Part shown: one piece after another, positions 40,222 through 48,965 of the stretch
Position numbering within the stretch: the first letter of the stretch is position 1
How the letters are laid out: each line of letters opens with the position of its first letter
Notes under the pieces: model-generated
Databases searched by the model: none
Told to the model about the DNA's origin: nothing
The model's input: the letters and a program-made list of their open reading frames with translations, nothing else
Origin: Erwinia tracheiphila
Lineage (GTDB): Bacteria > Pseudomonadota > Gammaproteobacteria > Enterobacterales > Enterobacteriaceae
Length of the DNA stretch: 64,000 bases
Assembly: GCF_021365465.1 (NCBI RefSeq)
Contig: NZ_CP089932.1
Location: forward strand, 4,650,001-4,714,000
Direction: 5' to 3'
Made by a program: the position numbers and the translations under genes

Positions 40222-40333
40222 GCCATATGTTACATCCAAAGCGCAAAGCATACGTGATCAGCAAGTCTGCGTCACGACCGCAAAACCTTTCTCCACTTTC
40301 AAAAACAAAAGAATTAACGCTGTATTTTTTCAT
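40222..40333 (-). pseudogene. 5' fragment of an unknown gene truncated by the IS3 element
   Basis: ATG at 40333 is preceded on the minus strand by AAAGGAG at good spacing and reads MKKYSVNSFVFESGERFC..., which then runs into the IS end. The opening resembles N-termini of some phage-type site-specific recombinases, but the fragment (~37 codons) is too short for a firm call, and the frame may shift after GERF. Confidence 0.5.
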
Positions 40334-40462
40334 ATTATCTCCTTTAAATTTTACATTTCTATATAGGTGATATATATTAATATTTAATGAAATTATTTTT
40401 GTTTCAAATCAACAATGTATCAGTGAAAATTTTCGCACCTTATATAAGGTGAATCTAGTTTA

Positions 40463-40672
40463 ATGACTATTGCACAACGCCTGGAACAGAAGGCCCGTGA
40501 AGAAGGTATCCAGCTTGGCGAACAGCGCGGCATCGAGAAAGGACGCTCTGAAGGCGAGCGCGAAGCGACCCTGAAAATTGCCCGCACGATGCTGCAGAGC
40601 GGCATCGACCGCAATACAGTGATGGACATGACAGGTCTGACTGAAGAAGATCTGCGGCGCATCACCCACTGA
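40463..40672 (+). CDS. C-terminal fragment of an Rpn-family (PD-(D/E)XK nuclease/transposase) protein
   Basis: A 69-residue frame beginning with its own ATG: MTIAQRLEQKAREEGIQLGEQRGIEKGRSEGERE... ending LTEEDLRRITH. This is the conserved C-terminal helical tail of Rpn (YhgA-like) recombination-promoting nucleases; the nuclease domain is absent upstream. In E. coli some rpn genes express a short in-frame C-terminal protein that antagonises the full-length toxin, so this could be a surviving small product, but a plain truncated pseudogene is as likely. Confidence 0.7.
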   Translation: MTIAQRLEQKAREEGIQLGEQRGIEKGRSEGEREATLKIARTMLQSGIDRNTVMDMTGLTEEDLRRITH

Positions 40673-40711
40673 CACTACCGGGTTACCTGCTGGCGACCCA
40701 TTCTTTACTGG

Positions 40712-41327
40712 TCAACCAGCGCTGATTGTCACCAGTTTCCAGTGATCGTCGTTACTGACGGCCTCCCAGCCACAGCTTTTCAGCAGCGCATTAAGCCCCT
40801 CAGGCGCGGCCGCCAATTCTCGCCAGCACCGGTAGCACCTGCGTCCCGTCATCATTAAAACCGATATCCAGCGCGCTTTTCAGCAGACAGATGCTGTTTA
40901 CCGATGGCGAAGGCTGAATCTGACGTCGACCGCGCCACTCACTGTCGCTGAGGACGTGATACACCCGGTCGTACTGCTTCGCCAGCTCCAGCGCATAGGT
41001 CAGGCGAAAAAGGTCGTTCTGCTCGGACAGTTCACCGGTACAGCTCCGCCAGAGATAATCCAGCTTATGGCGCAGTCGCGCACGAACGCCGAGCGTACGG
41101 CCCTGATTGAGTATCCAGTCAACATCGGTGGCCACGTCGCATGAAAAGCGGCGCTGTTTTTTCACCTGCGCAAGCCACTGAGTAATAAACAGGTTTTCCT
41201 GCGACGCCGACTCCACCAGTCCATCTTCCCGGGCAGTCAGCAGGTCTATAAGAGCACACCTTGCCAGGTGACCCGCTTTTTCCATATTTCTCATTTCATC
41301 ACCAGCCCGGGTGCTGTACTTCAGCAC
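40712..41327 (-). pseudogene. DUF2913 family protein, C-terminal frameshift
   Basis: Reads MLKYSTRAGDEMRNMEKAGHLARCALIDLL... through YLWRSCTGELSEQNDLFRLTYALELAKQ and LLKSALDIGFN, the DUF2913 pattern, to GGRA and a stop at ~40800. The neighbouring frame continues EGLNALLKSCGWEAVSNDDHWKLVTISAG to a stop at 40712-40714, clearly the genuine tail, so one frameshift has occurred near 40800-40805. ATG 41291 (MRNMEKAG) may be the true start. Function of the family is unknown. Confidence 0.75.
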
Positions 41328-41461
41328 TGATGTTTGTCATCGAGTTCCACCAGTCGGCTGTTCATCTGATGATCGGGATGTTCCCAGTATATCTCACCCC
41401 TGACTGGTGCCAGTTGCAGCGTCAGGTGCCTGGCAACGCTATCGTCCTCACAATCAGCCAT
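41321..41461 (-). CDS. small hypothetical protein between a recombinase end and DUF2913
   Basis: A 46-residue acidic frame starting MADCEDDSVARHLTLQLAPVRGEIYWEH. Its ATG overlaps the stop of the upstream recombinase fragment and its end overlaps the start of the DUF2913 gene, a coupled arrangement that favours a real gene. No motif recognised. Confidence 0.4.
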   Translation of the reverse strand: MADCEDDSVARHLTLQLAPVRGEIYWEHPDHQMNSRLVELDDKHQC

Positions 41462-41555
41462 CGTCACGCAGGCGCATGATGATTTGTCGAGAGGTTCCAA
41501 ACTGGCGGGCAACGGCGCTGATGCTTGTACCTGCTTTCAGGGGCACTGCTGCAAA
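41454..41555 (-). pseudogene. C-terminal end of a serine recombinase (resolvase/invertase)
   Basis: The minus strand reads KAGTSISAVARQFGTSRQIIMRLRDDG-stop, the DNA-binding helix-turn-helix tail of resolvase/invertase-family recombinases. Everything upstream is replaced by the end of an IS6-type element near 41540. Confidence 0.65.
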
Positions 41556-41875
41556 GTTCACGATTAGGTAGCCTTTGGTGTTATTAAAAGATTTTATCTT
41601 TCAAAGACTCTACTCACCAGACGCATCTCGCCAAGGGGATCACCACAATAAAATGCTGAGGCCTGGCCTTTGCGTAGTGCATGCATCACCTCAATACCTT
41701 TAATTGTGGCGTAAGCCGTCTTCATGGATTTAAATCCTGGCGTGGTGCCGATTATCCTTTTTAGCTTTCCATGATCACATTCAATGATGTTATTCCGGTA
41801 CTTAATCTGTCGGTGTTCAACGTCATACGGGCATCGGCCTTCACGTTTGAGCAAAGCAAGCGCACGGCCATAGGT
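41538..41875 (-). mobile_element. truncated IS6-family element with transposase C-terminus
   Basis: An IS6-type terminal repeat (GGCACTGCTGCAAAGTTC, close to that of IS26) begins near 41538. The minus-strand frame 41594-41854 reads DVEHRQIKYRNNIIECDHGKLKRIIGTTPGFKSMKTAYATIKGIEVMHALRKGQ, the C-terminal third of an IS6 transposase including its catalytic-Glu region. The remaining two thirds and the other end are missing beyond ~41870. Confidence 0.8.
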
Positions 41876-41992
41876 GGGCGCTTTAGACGCTTACTATTCA
41901 GGCACTCTACAGAAATAATGTCGTTTTCTGACAGAAAATTTTTTTTGATGATGATAGATAAGGGGGTTTTAACAGTCAGTTACGGATCAAGG

Positions 41993-42262
41993 ATGGAACT
42001 ATATGCCATCTGTCCCCCCACGCCCACCCCATCAAACAATATATCCCGGAGTAGTTCAAATCCGGAAGACCAGGATATCTGGTTTGACGTCATCGACCAC
42101 GTTGAAATGGAAGAGGCCTGGTTTGAGGAGGCTGAAGCCTTTGACAGCCATGAAGAACATCAGGCTGCCCCGTCATCTTCTGCCGGAGAAGCGGCTGATT
42201 CCCGGCTTCAGTTCACGGAATACCCCCGTCGGGGGGACTCTATAATCCAGTTATTTTCCTGA
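41993..42262 (+). CDS. small acidic hypothetical protein
   Basis: An 89-residue frame, MELYAICPPTPTPSNNIS..., very acidic in the middle (VIDHVEMEEAWFEEAEAFDSHEEH). The frame is open further upstream (an ATG at 41903 is possible). No family recognised and only a weak ribosome binding site (AAGG too close). It lies between the IS6 fragment and the invasin gene in the same direction; it may be an island gene or a chance frame. Confidence 0.35.
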   Translation: MELYAICPPTPTPSNNISRSSSNPEDQDIWFDVIDHVEMEEAWFEEAEAFDSHEEHQAAPSSSAGEAADSRLQFTEYPRRGDSIIQLFS

Positions 42263-42355
42263 ATTAATCATCTCCGGGCTCTGGCTGCCACGATATGCCA
42301 GACGGGGAGAAAAAATGATTATTCATCTTTGTATTTAGTGCCGGAATCAATTCAA

Positions 42356-45300
42356 ATGAAACGCTCACACTTTTCGCATCCGCCTGCGGACGCGGCTTTT
42401 TCACCGGGGCTGCGCCGTCTGACCTGGCTCAACATCGCCGTACAGGCGGCCTTTGCGCTCGCGATAGCCTTCACCCCGGCGATGGCCGGGGCCGGCGAAC
42501 AGCATTTCCTGCGGCACCCTGCGCCGCTGTCCGCGCAGCGCACGCAGGCCTACACCTTGGGTGCTGGCGAGACCGCCGCTTCCGTTGCAAAAAAATTCCA
42601 CCTCACCCTTGACCAGCTGCGCGAACTCAATCAGCTGCGCGCTTTCGCCCACGGGCTGAACGGCCTGCGCCCCGGGGATGACGTCGACGTGCCGCTGATG
42701 ACGGTAAAGGATAATAAAACCGCGTCAGATGCCACCGCCTCCGACAGGCCTTCTTCCGCTGAAGTGGGCGATGAGCAGGCACTGAAGGTGGCCGGGTATG
42801 CCACACAGGCCGGGAGCTTCCTGGCCGGCAGCGCAAAAAGTGATGCTGCAGTGTCCATGGCCCGGGGCATGGCCACCGGCGAAGCCGGGGGGGTACCTTC
42901 AGCAGTGGTTGAGCCACTTCGGCACCGCCCGCGTGCAGCTGGGTGCGGATAAAAACTTTTCCCTGAAAAACTCTCAGTTTGACCTGCTGATGCCCCTGTA
43001 TGACCAGGACGATAACCTGGCATTCACGCAGGGCAGCCTGCACCGTACTGACGGCCGGACCCAGGCCAACCTTGGTGCCGGTCTGCGTCACTTTATGCCC
43101 GGCTACATGCTGGGCGGGAACCTGTTCGGGGACTACGACCTGTCCCGGGATCACGCGCGTATGGGGGCCGGTCTGGAGTACTGGCGTGATTTCCTGAAGC
43201 TGGGCGTCAACGGCTACTACCGCCTGACGGGCTGGAAGGACTCCCCAGACCTTGCTGACTACCAGGAGCGTCCGGCTAACGGCTGGGACATCCGGGCGCA
43301 GGCCTGGGTACCGTCGCTGCCGCAGCTGGGCGGCAGGCTGACGGATGAGCAGTACTACGGGAAGGAAGTAGCCCTGTTCGAGGTGGATAACCGCCAGAAG
43401 AACCCGCACGCCATCACCGCCGGGATTAACTATACCCCGGTGCCGCTGATTACCCTAGGTGCGGAGCAGCGTCAGGGCCAGTCAGGCAAAAGCGACTCGC
43501 GGCTCAACGTGGACATGAACTACCAGCTCGGGGGGCCGTGGCGTAGTCAAGTTAACCCGGATGCGGTGGCGGCCATGCGAACCCTCACGGGCAGCCGATA
43601 TGACCTGGTGGAGCGTAACAACAATATCGTGCTGGAATACCGCAAAAAGGACACCATCCGGCTGAAGACGGCAGACCTGGTAACGGGCTACGCCGGGGAG
43701 CAGAAATCCCTGGATGTGTCAGTAACCAGTAAATACGGTTTTGAGCGTATCGACTGGGATGCGGCGGCCCTGAACGTGGCCGGCGGTAAAATCGTGCAGA
43801 ACGGTGCGGATTATGCGGTGGTGCTCCCGGCGTACCAAACTACGACGCAGGCGGTAAACACCTACACCGTCAGCGGCGTTGCGGTGGACACGAAGGGTAA
43901 CCGCTCTGACCGGAGCGACACCCAGGTGACAGTGCAGGCACCGAAGGTGAACAAACAGACCTCCACGCTCACCCCGGTGAGCAGCGTGCTGCCGGCGGAC
44001 GGGAAGAGCACGCAGGTGCTGACCCTGACGCTGCGGAACGGGAATAAGCAGCCGGTGGATATTGACGTGAAGGACATCAGTCTGAACAGCCGTGCCCTGA
44101 AAAGCGCCACGGTATCGGCGCTGGCGCGAAAATCCACGGGTGTCTACACCGTCACGGTGACGGCGGGCACGGACGTGGAGATAGTGACTCTGACGCCGTC
44201 TGTGAGCGGTATCACATTGTCTCCGGCCGGGGTGACCATCAGCAGCGTCACGCCTGATGCAGGACAGTCGCAGTTCTCGGCGAGTCCTGAGACCATTGTG
44301 GCTGACAACACGGCCACCTCCACGCTGACGCTGGTTGCGAAGGACGCGCAGGGTAACGCCCTTACGGCGCTGAAGGACAGCCTGACGTTCACGGTAAAAG
44401 ACAGTGGTGGTAAGACACCGGCCAGCGGCATCATCACCGAAAGCGCCATCGCGGAAAGTAGTGAAAAAGGGGTATATACAGCGACCCTGAAGGGCGTCAC
44501 GGCAGCCAAATACACAGTGGTGCCGAATTATAATGGGACGGACATGGGCAGCCTGAGCGCTACGGTGACGCTGACGGCGACCACGCCGGACCAGGCGAAG
44601 TCGGCCATTAAAACCGATGCCAGCACCTATGTGTCCGGTGCGGACATGGCGGTGACGGTGACGTTGAAGGACGCACAGGGCAATGCGGTTACCGGGGCGA
44701 CATCCTCGCTGGCGGCGGATGCGGTGACCGTGCAGAACGCGACGCTGAAGAGCGGCAGCAGCTGGAAGGACAACGGTGACGGGACCTACACCAGCACCTA
44801 CACGGCCACCAACGCGGGTACGGACCTGAAGGCCTTCCTGAAGTTAGGCGGCTGGAGTGCGACACAACAGTCTGAGGCGTATGCCATCACGGCGACCATC
44901 GACCTGAAGGATGTTACCGTAAATGGCTACACATTCGCGAAAGACGCTGGATTCCCGACCTCGGGGTTCACAGGCGCAACCTTTACTCTGAATTTAACGA
45001 CCGGTTCGGCATCGGACTATACCTGGAAATCCGACGCCAGCTGGGTCTCGGTGACGGACGGCGTGGTGAAGTTCACCGGAGCAGGTACGGGCAGTAAGGT
45101 GACCATCACCGGTACCCCGGCCAGCGGTCAGGGGAAAATCATTAGGTACAGTTTCACGCTTAAGAGCTGGTTCATAAATAATGGGTCGACCACAATGAAC
45201 TGGTCCGACGCGAACACGTACTGCTCATCGCGGTCGGGTTACAGCCAGCCGACGGTGGCGCAGATGAACATGTCATCATATTACATCCCAACGAGGGAAC

Positions 45301-45497
45301 GTGGCACGGGTGCTTTGTGGAACGAGTGGGGGAATCTTTCAAATTACAGTAGCGCTGGTTTCAGCGGTACATACAACTGGTCGGCGGAGATGATAGACGA
45401 CGACACTGCATATCTCGTAGACCTGAAAGAGGGCTCAACGTACTGGAGTAATACAAAGTACGAGTACGGGAGTGCTATATGTCGTCAGGGTTTTTAG
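42356..45497 (+). CDS. invasin/intimin-type inverse autotransporter with C-terminal lectin-like domain (frameshifted)
   Basis: About 1,046 residues if a frameshift at a run of seven G (42887-42893) is corrected; as given, the first frame stops at 42950. Order: signal peptide (to ~AMAGA), LysM domain (YTLGAGETAASVAKKFHLTLDQLRELNQL), intimin-type beta-barrel (WLSHFGTARVQLGADKNFSLKNSQFD, LFGDYDLSRDHARMGAGLEYW), several Ig-like (Big-1) domains with NGNKQPVDI/DAQGNALT-type motifs, and a C-terminal C-type-lectin/DUF1566-like domain (YCSSRSGYSQPTVAQM ... GALWNEWGNLSNY ... AICRQGF). Outer-membrane adhesin exposing its C-terminus. The start is ATG 42356. Confidence 0.85.
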
Positions 45498-45538
45498 TAT
45501 TTAACCTTTAGTTTTTATTTTTAATTATGGTTTTTATT

Positions 45539-45562
45539 CTCCCCCGCGTTCCCGCGGGGGAG
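45539..45562. other. perfect 10-bp hairpin downstream of the invasin gene
   Basis: CTCCCCCGCG and CGCGGGGGAG flank a 4-base loop TTCC (GGAA on the minus strand). It starts 42 bp after the invasin stop. There is no T run after the stem on either strand, so it is a poor intrinsic terminator. The stem length and GRNA-type loop match the hairpins that lie just after variable repeats in diversity-generating retroelements. Confidence 0.8.
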
Positions 45563-45576
45563 TCTGAGGAGAATGA

Positions 45577-45735
45577 ATGATGGAGATAAAGGAGAGGCTG
45601 GCACTGAGTGCCCGTCCGGGAAAGCTCACGCTTATACGGGAGGGCATGTTCCTGAAATGCTAGCAGCAGTCGTTGTTTTCACTGGTGCATTACGTGTATC
45701 GGGATATCAAAGGTAAGCATCTGGTGATATTCATA
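45577..45735 (+). pseudogene. broken small gene after the invasin (possible retroelement accessory gene)
   Basis: AGGAG 5 bp before ATG 45577 starts MMEIKERLALSARPGKLTLIREGMFLKC, then an in-frame TAG at 45661-45663. The same frame continues QQSLFSLVHYVYRDIKGKHL and then decays. The pattern (basic start, REGMF-K-Y-S followed by hydrophobic helix) looks like small MutS-domain-I-like proteins associated with diversity-generating retroelements. That identification rests on my recollection of such proteins and is uncertain. The 3' part is lost. Confidence 0.45.
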
Positions 45736-45854
45736 TTTTATTAATTATTTCAACAGGTAATATCAGAGTCTCCTTTAACTGACGAGAGGCATTTACCGAT
45801 GAAGCAACGATGGTTTATTGAATAGGGTAGCCTGACGGCTGCAAAGAGACTGTA

Positions 45855-46330
45855 ATTTAAATTGTGTACCTGCCTGTTTTTGATATCTTCACTCCGCTAA
45901 AGGAGGCAGGCAAATTATGGACGAAAAGAAACTTAAAGCCCTCTCGGCTGAACTGGCTAAGGGACTGAAAACCGAAGCCGAACTTAACCCGTTTTCCCGT
46001 ATGCTCACCAGGCTCACCGTTGAAACTGCCCTTAATGCTGAACTGACTGACCACACCGGACACGAGAAGAATGCGCCCAAAACAGGCTCCGGTACGCGCA
46101 ATGGCTACTCTTGCTCAGTGATAATGGTGAGATTGAAATTCAGACCCACATGACCGCGAAAACACTTTTCAGCTGATAAAGAAAAACCAGACGCGGATCA
46201 CGCAGATGGACAGCCAGATTTTGCCCCTGTACGCCAACGGCATGATTACACGGGAAATTATTGCCACGTTTAACGAGATGTACGACGCTGACGTGTCGCC
46301 TACGCTGTGTACCCGCTCAGACCTGATCTG
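45855..46330 (+). pseudogene. IS256-family transposase remnant
   Basis: ATG 45917 begins MDEKKLKALSAELAKGLKTEAELNPFSRMLTRLTVETALNAELTDHTGHEKNAPKTGSGTRNGYS, the N-terminus of IS256-family Mutator transposases. After ~46110 the reading changes frame several times (LIKKNQTRITQMDSQILPLYANGM, EIIATFNEMYDADVSPTLC in others) and ends at ~46330 where an IS481-like element follows. The catalytic domain is missing. Confidence 0.85.
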
Positions 46331-47461
46331 ACCGTTACCGGTTATTTATACAGGTGTCTGTCAGATTACATCCGGTTCAGATCCTTTTCTGCACAGACAC
46401 GTTTTCCATCAGGTAACCTGGCCACTGGCGTTCGCCCGCCGCACATTTTCCCCTGATGAGTCCGCTCATTATTGTCATGCCACAACCCGTTGTCCGGATC
46501 CATTTGCAGGCTCTCCCGCTCCCCATATGACTTCTTGCGGAACGTAACCTGATAAAAGTCCTGCAAAATCGTTTTATGGAAGCGCCCGCAGATGCCGTTG
46601 GTCTGTGGGGACATCGCCTTCGTTTTTGTATGGGCGATATCGTTGATGGACAGATAAAGCTGGTAATCATGCTGCTCCACCTTACCACAGTACTCCGTTC
46701 CCCTGTCGGTCAGTCTTCTCAGCACCGGCAGGCCCTGAGCCTCACAGAACGGCAGTCGGCGGCAGTGTTCGGCGTTTTACTCGTATACCGCTTGCAGTGT
46801 GCCACTTTCGGGTACGTATCCACGAACGTCTGCGGGCAGATACGGCCCACACCCTTTCAGATTGCCAGCACAGAAGGTGTCCTGCGACCCGGGATAGCCC
46901 GGGTGAGCGGTCTCGATTTCGCCGCTGGCCTCATCATCATGCGCCTTTTTCTCCAGCGCGGCGATTGGGGCACCGGTAAGCACGATACCTTCTCTGGCGA
47001 GCTTTTCCTCTGGCGCCTTCAGGCGTTTACGGAAGCTCTCCAGGTCGTGTCGCTGCCATATGGCGCGCACGCCGCTGCCGGAGGTAAACACGCCTTTTTT
47101 ACGCAGCTCATCACTGGTCCGGTGCTGCCCGGGGGCCGGGAACTCAACGGCATATTCAACAACCGCGCGTTCAGTGGCTTCGTCGGCGCGGTTCGTCAGG
47201 TTGGGACCCCGACGGCTCTGGTTAACCAGCGCGTCAATGCCGCCTTCAGCAGCCAGTTCCTGATAACGGTAGAAGGTGTCGCGTGACACGCCCGTGCTCT
47301 TGCAGGCTGTTGAGACGTTACCGGGTTATTCGGCGAGATTGAGCAGGCCGGCTTTGTGTTTGATGATGGGATTGTGAGTATGAGGGTGACCTCGTGTTTT
47401 GTATAAAAATTCGACACCCATATCAAAACCGGTAACTCTCAATCTTTCAGGGTCCGGTGTC
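46325..47461 (-). mobile_element. degraded IS481-like element
   Basis: The minus-strand transposase begins near 47421 (MGVEFLYKTRGHPHTHNPIIKHKAGLLNLAE, then an in-frame TAA) and continues STGVSRDTFYRYQELAAEGGIDALVNQSRRGPNLT (to ~46777). It then changes frame to LRRLTDRGTEYCGKVEQHDYQLYLSINDIAHTKTKAMSPQTNGICGRFHKTILQDFY (46366-46725), which carries the DDE-type TDRGTEY and the Glu region. Ends with GATCTGAC/GTCAGATC are visible near 46325 and 47465. At least two inactivating lesions. Confidence 0.75.
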
Positions 47462-48085
47462 AGATCTCGTCGCGACTAATACAGATAACGTGGGGTTTAT
47501 TTCAGCTCTGGGGGCTGTTTCCAGTCTGCAAAAAATAGGTCTTCCGCATTTTACTGGAGCATGCTTAGAGTTAATTTTTGTTGAGCAGCTGAAAGTCTGT
47601 GCTTCAGACCTCTGTAAAACTGTTTATTACTGCTGCCCACACCATTTTTGATAAGGCCGGACTGATAATCCTTTGTCATTAAACGGCTCAATTATTTTAT
47701 TGCCGTAAAAGTGATTTTTATTAAAGGGCAGCCAGATAAGCATAACGCCCTTTAACAATGTGGTTTCCAAATTAGTCGCTGCTTTCGGGCTTTCCTGTCT
47801 CACGCACTCAGCGTGTTTCTTGTGCCTTTTTCAACAGAGATTTTGCTTTTTTCAGCACGGGTAGCATATTGGAGATTATATTGGGTGATTTTCTGCTCCG
47901 GCCCCTTTTGCCATGCTGAATCAATGCTATGATCGGTGTCACGCAGCCCGGTTAATCATCAGGGTTGGTTTGGCGTTATTTCAGAAAGTGCCATTCGGAT
48001 TGCGTTTCCCCCTTTTGGTAATCAACTTGTAAACCCGTTGATGCCGCATTTTATAGTGAAGATAAAAAGTCTGAGAACAGAAACA
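47462..48085. other. 620-bp region between the IS scars and yihI
   Basis: No recognised gene. Small frames exist (plus 47457-47651; minus ~47686-47560) but match nothing I know. A hairpin AAAGGGC...GCCCTTT lies near 47723-47752. In E. coli the divergent gene upstream of yihI is engB (yihA) with spf beyond it; neither is here, so the backbone has been cut at this point. Confidence 0.5.
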
Positions 48086-48607
48086 ATGAATCAACCTGCA
48101 CGTGCGCCCCACGGCAAAAAACCGGCAACAAAACGTAAAACGCACGATCAAATCAACAGCGAAGCACGCGATCGTAAACGTGAAAAAAGGCAACGTGGCA
48201 ATACGTCTGGTAGCCGCACAAATCCGGCCGCTGCTGAAAAGAAAAGCAGCCAGGTCGCCAAAGAAAAAGATCCTCGCATTGGTAGCAAAAAACCGATCTA
48301 CCTTGGCAAGGATGTTCAGCCAGTGAAAAAAATGGCAAAATCAACCAGACCCGAGGTTGAAAAAAAAGTTGCTCATCTGACGCCAGAAGAAGAGCTGGCC
48401 GCGCTGGAAAATGATGAGCGTCTGGATGCGTTGTTGGATCGACTGGAAAACGGTGAAACCCTGAAAGCAGAAGATCAGGCCTGGGTCGACCAAACGCTTG
48501 ATCGCATTGATGTGTTGATGGAAAAGCTGGGCATTGCCCTCGATGATAACGTGGATGATGAAAAAGCGGAAGAAAATATGTACCGCCTGCTGAAAGGTGG
48601 GAACTGA
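48086..48607 (+). CDS. yihI: Der GTPase-activating protein YihI
   Basis: Activates the ribosome-assembly GTPase Der. From ATG 48086 (MNQPARAPHGKKPATKRKTHDQINSEARDRKREKRQRG) it has 173 residues: a highly basic N-terminal half with the KKPIYLG segment and an acidic C-terminal half (LTPEEELAALENDERLDALLDRLE...). Length and composition match E. coli YihI. It precedes hemN as in E. coli. Confidence 0.93.
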   Translation: MNQPARAPHGKKPATKRKTHDQINSEARDRKREKRQRGNTSGSRTNPAAAEKKSSQVAKEKDPRIGSKKPIYLGKDVQPVKKMAKSTRPEVEKKVAHLTPEEELAALENDERLDALLDRLENGETLKAEDQAWVDQTLDRIDVLMEKLGIALDDNVDDEKAEENMYRLLKGGN

Positions 48608-48674
48608 CGCTGCTGACGGGCAAGCTGATCGGTAACCAACGCAGGGCCTTGCTTACAGCGAGGGTTCTCTGCTG

Positions 48675-48965
48675 ATGAATTGGCTTGGATCAATTTATCT
48701 GCTTTTTTTGCTCTGCGGCTTGGTATGGATGCTGGTTAAAATACAGCGTCTGTCCGGGCTGAAAAATCGGCTGCGCAGGACAACCGTTCATCCGTCACCT
48801 GACCCGCTTTATCATAACCGACGGTCTAAACCCAGCCTTCGAGGAAGGAGTAAACACTGTGATAAAGAGGATGGAATGGGGTCGGGCGCTGCTCCAGAAA
48901 TACAATATCTCGGGGCCTCGCTACACTTCATATCCTACTGCACTGGAGTTTCACGAGGATTATGA
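48675..48965 (+). CDS. possible small membrane protein overlapping hemN
   Basis: A frame starting MNWLGSIYLLFLLCGLVWMLVKIQRLSGLKNRLRR, with one membrane segment, runs 96 codons and overlaps the first 100 bases of hemN in another frame. The N-terminal third could be the start of a DUF2489-like membrane protein that has lost its end; the overlap portion is probably not coding. Low confidence. Confidence 0.3.
   Translation: MNWLGSIYLLFLLCGLVWMLVKIQRLSGLKNRLRRTTVHPSPDPLYHNRRSKPSLRGRSKHCDKEDGMGSGAAPEIQYLGASLHFISYCTGVSRGL

Noticed and set aside
42627..43409. Long minus-strand frame opposite the invasin barrel (260 codons)
   Set aside because: Shadow of the GC-rich coding strand; composition low in complexity, and the opposite strand has clear intimin-family domains.
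45539..45562. Simple rho-independent terminator for the invasin gene
   Set aside because: The stem is strong but no T run follows it on either strand; kept as a hairpin of other possible role.
47457..47651. 64-codon plus-strand frame after the IS481 scar as reverse transcriptase remnant
   Set aside because: No RT motif such as YADD or SQG was seen in any frame of 47450-47900.
35159..48085. CRISPR array or tRNA gene as island anchor
   Set aside because: No regular spacer-repeat pattern and no cloverleaf with the usual TTC-A-C arm was found; the anchor is the yicC 3' end.
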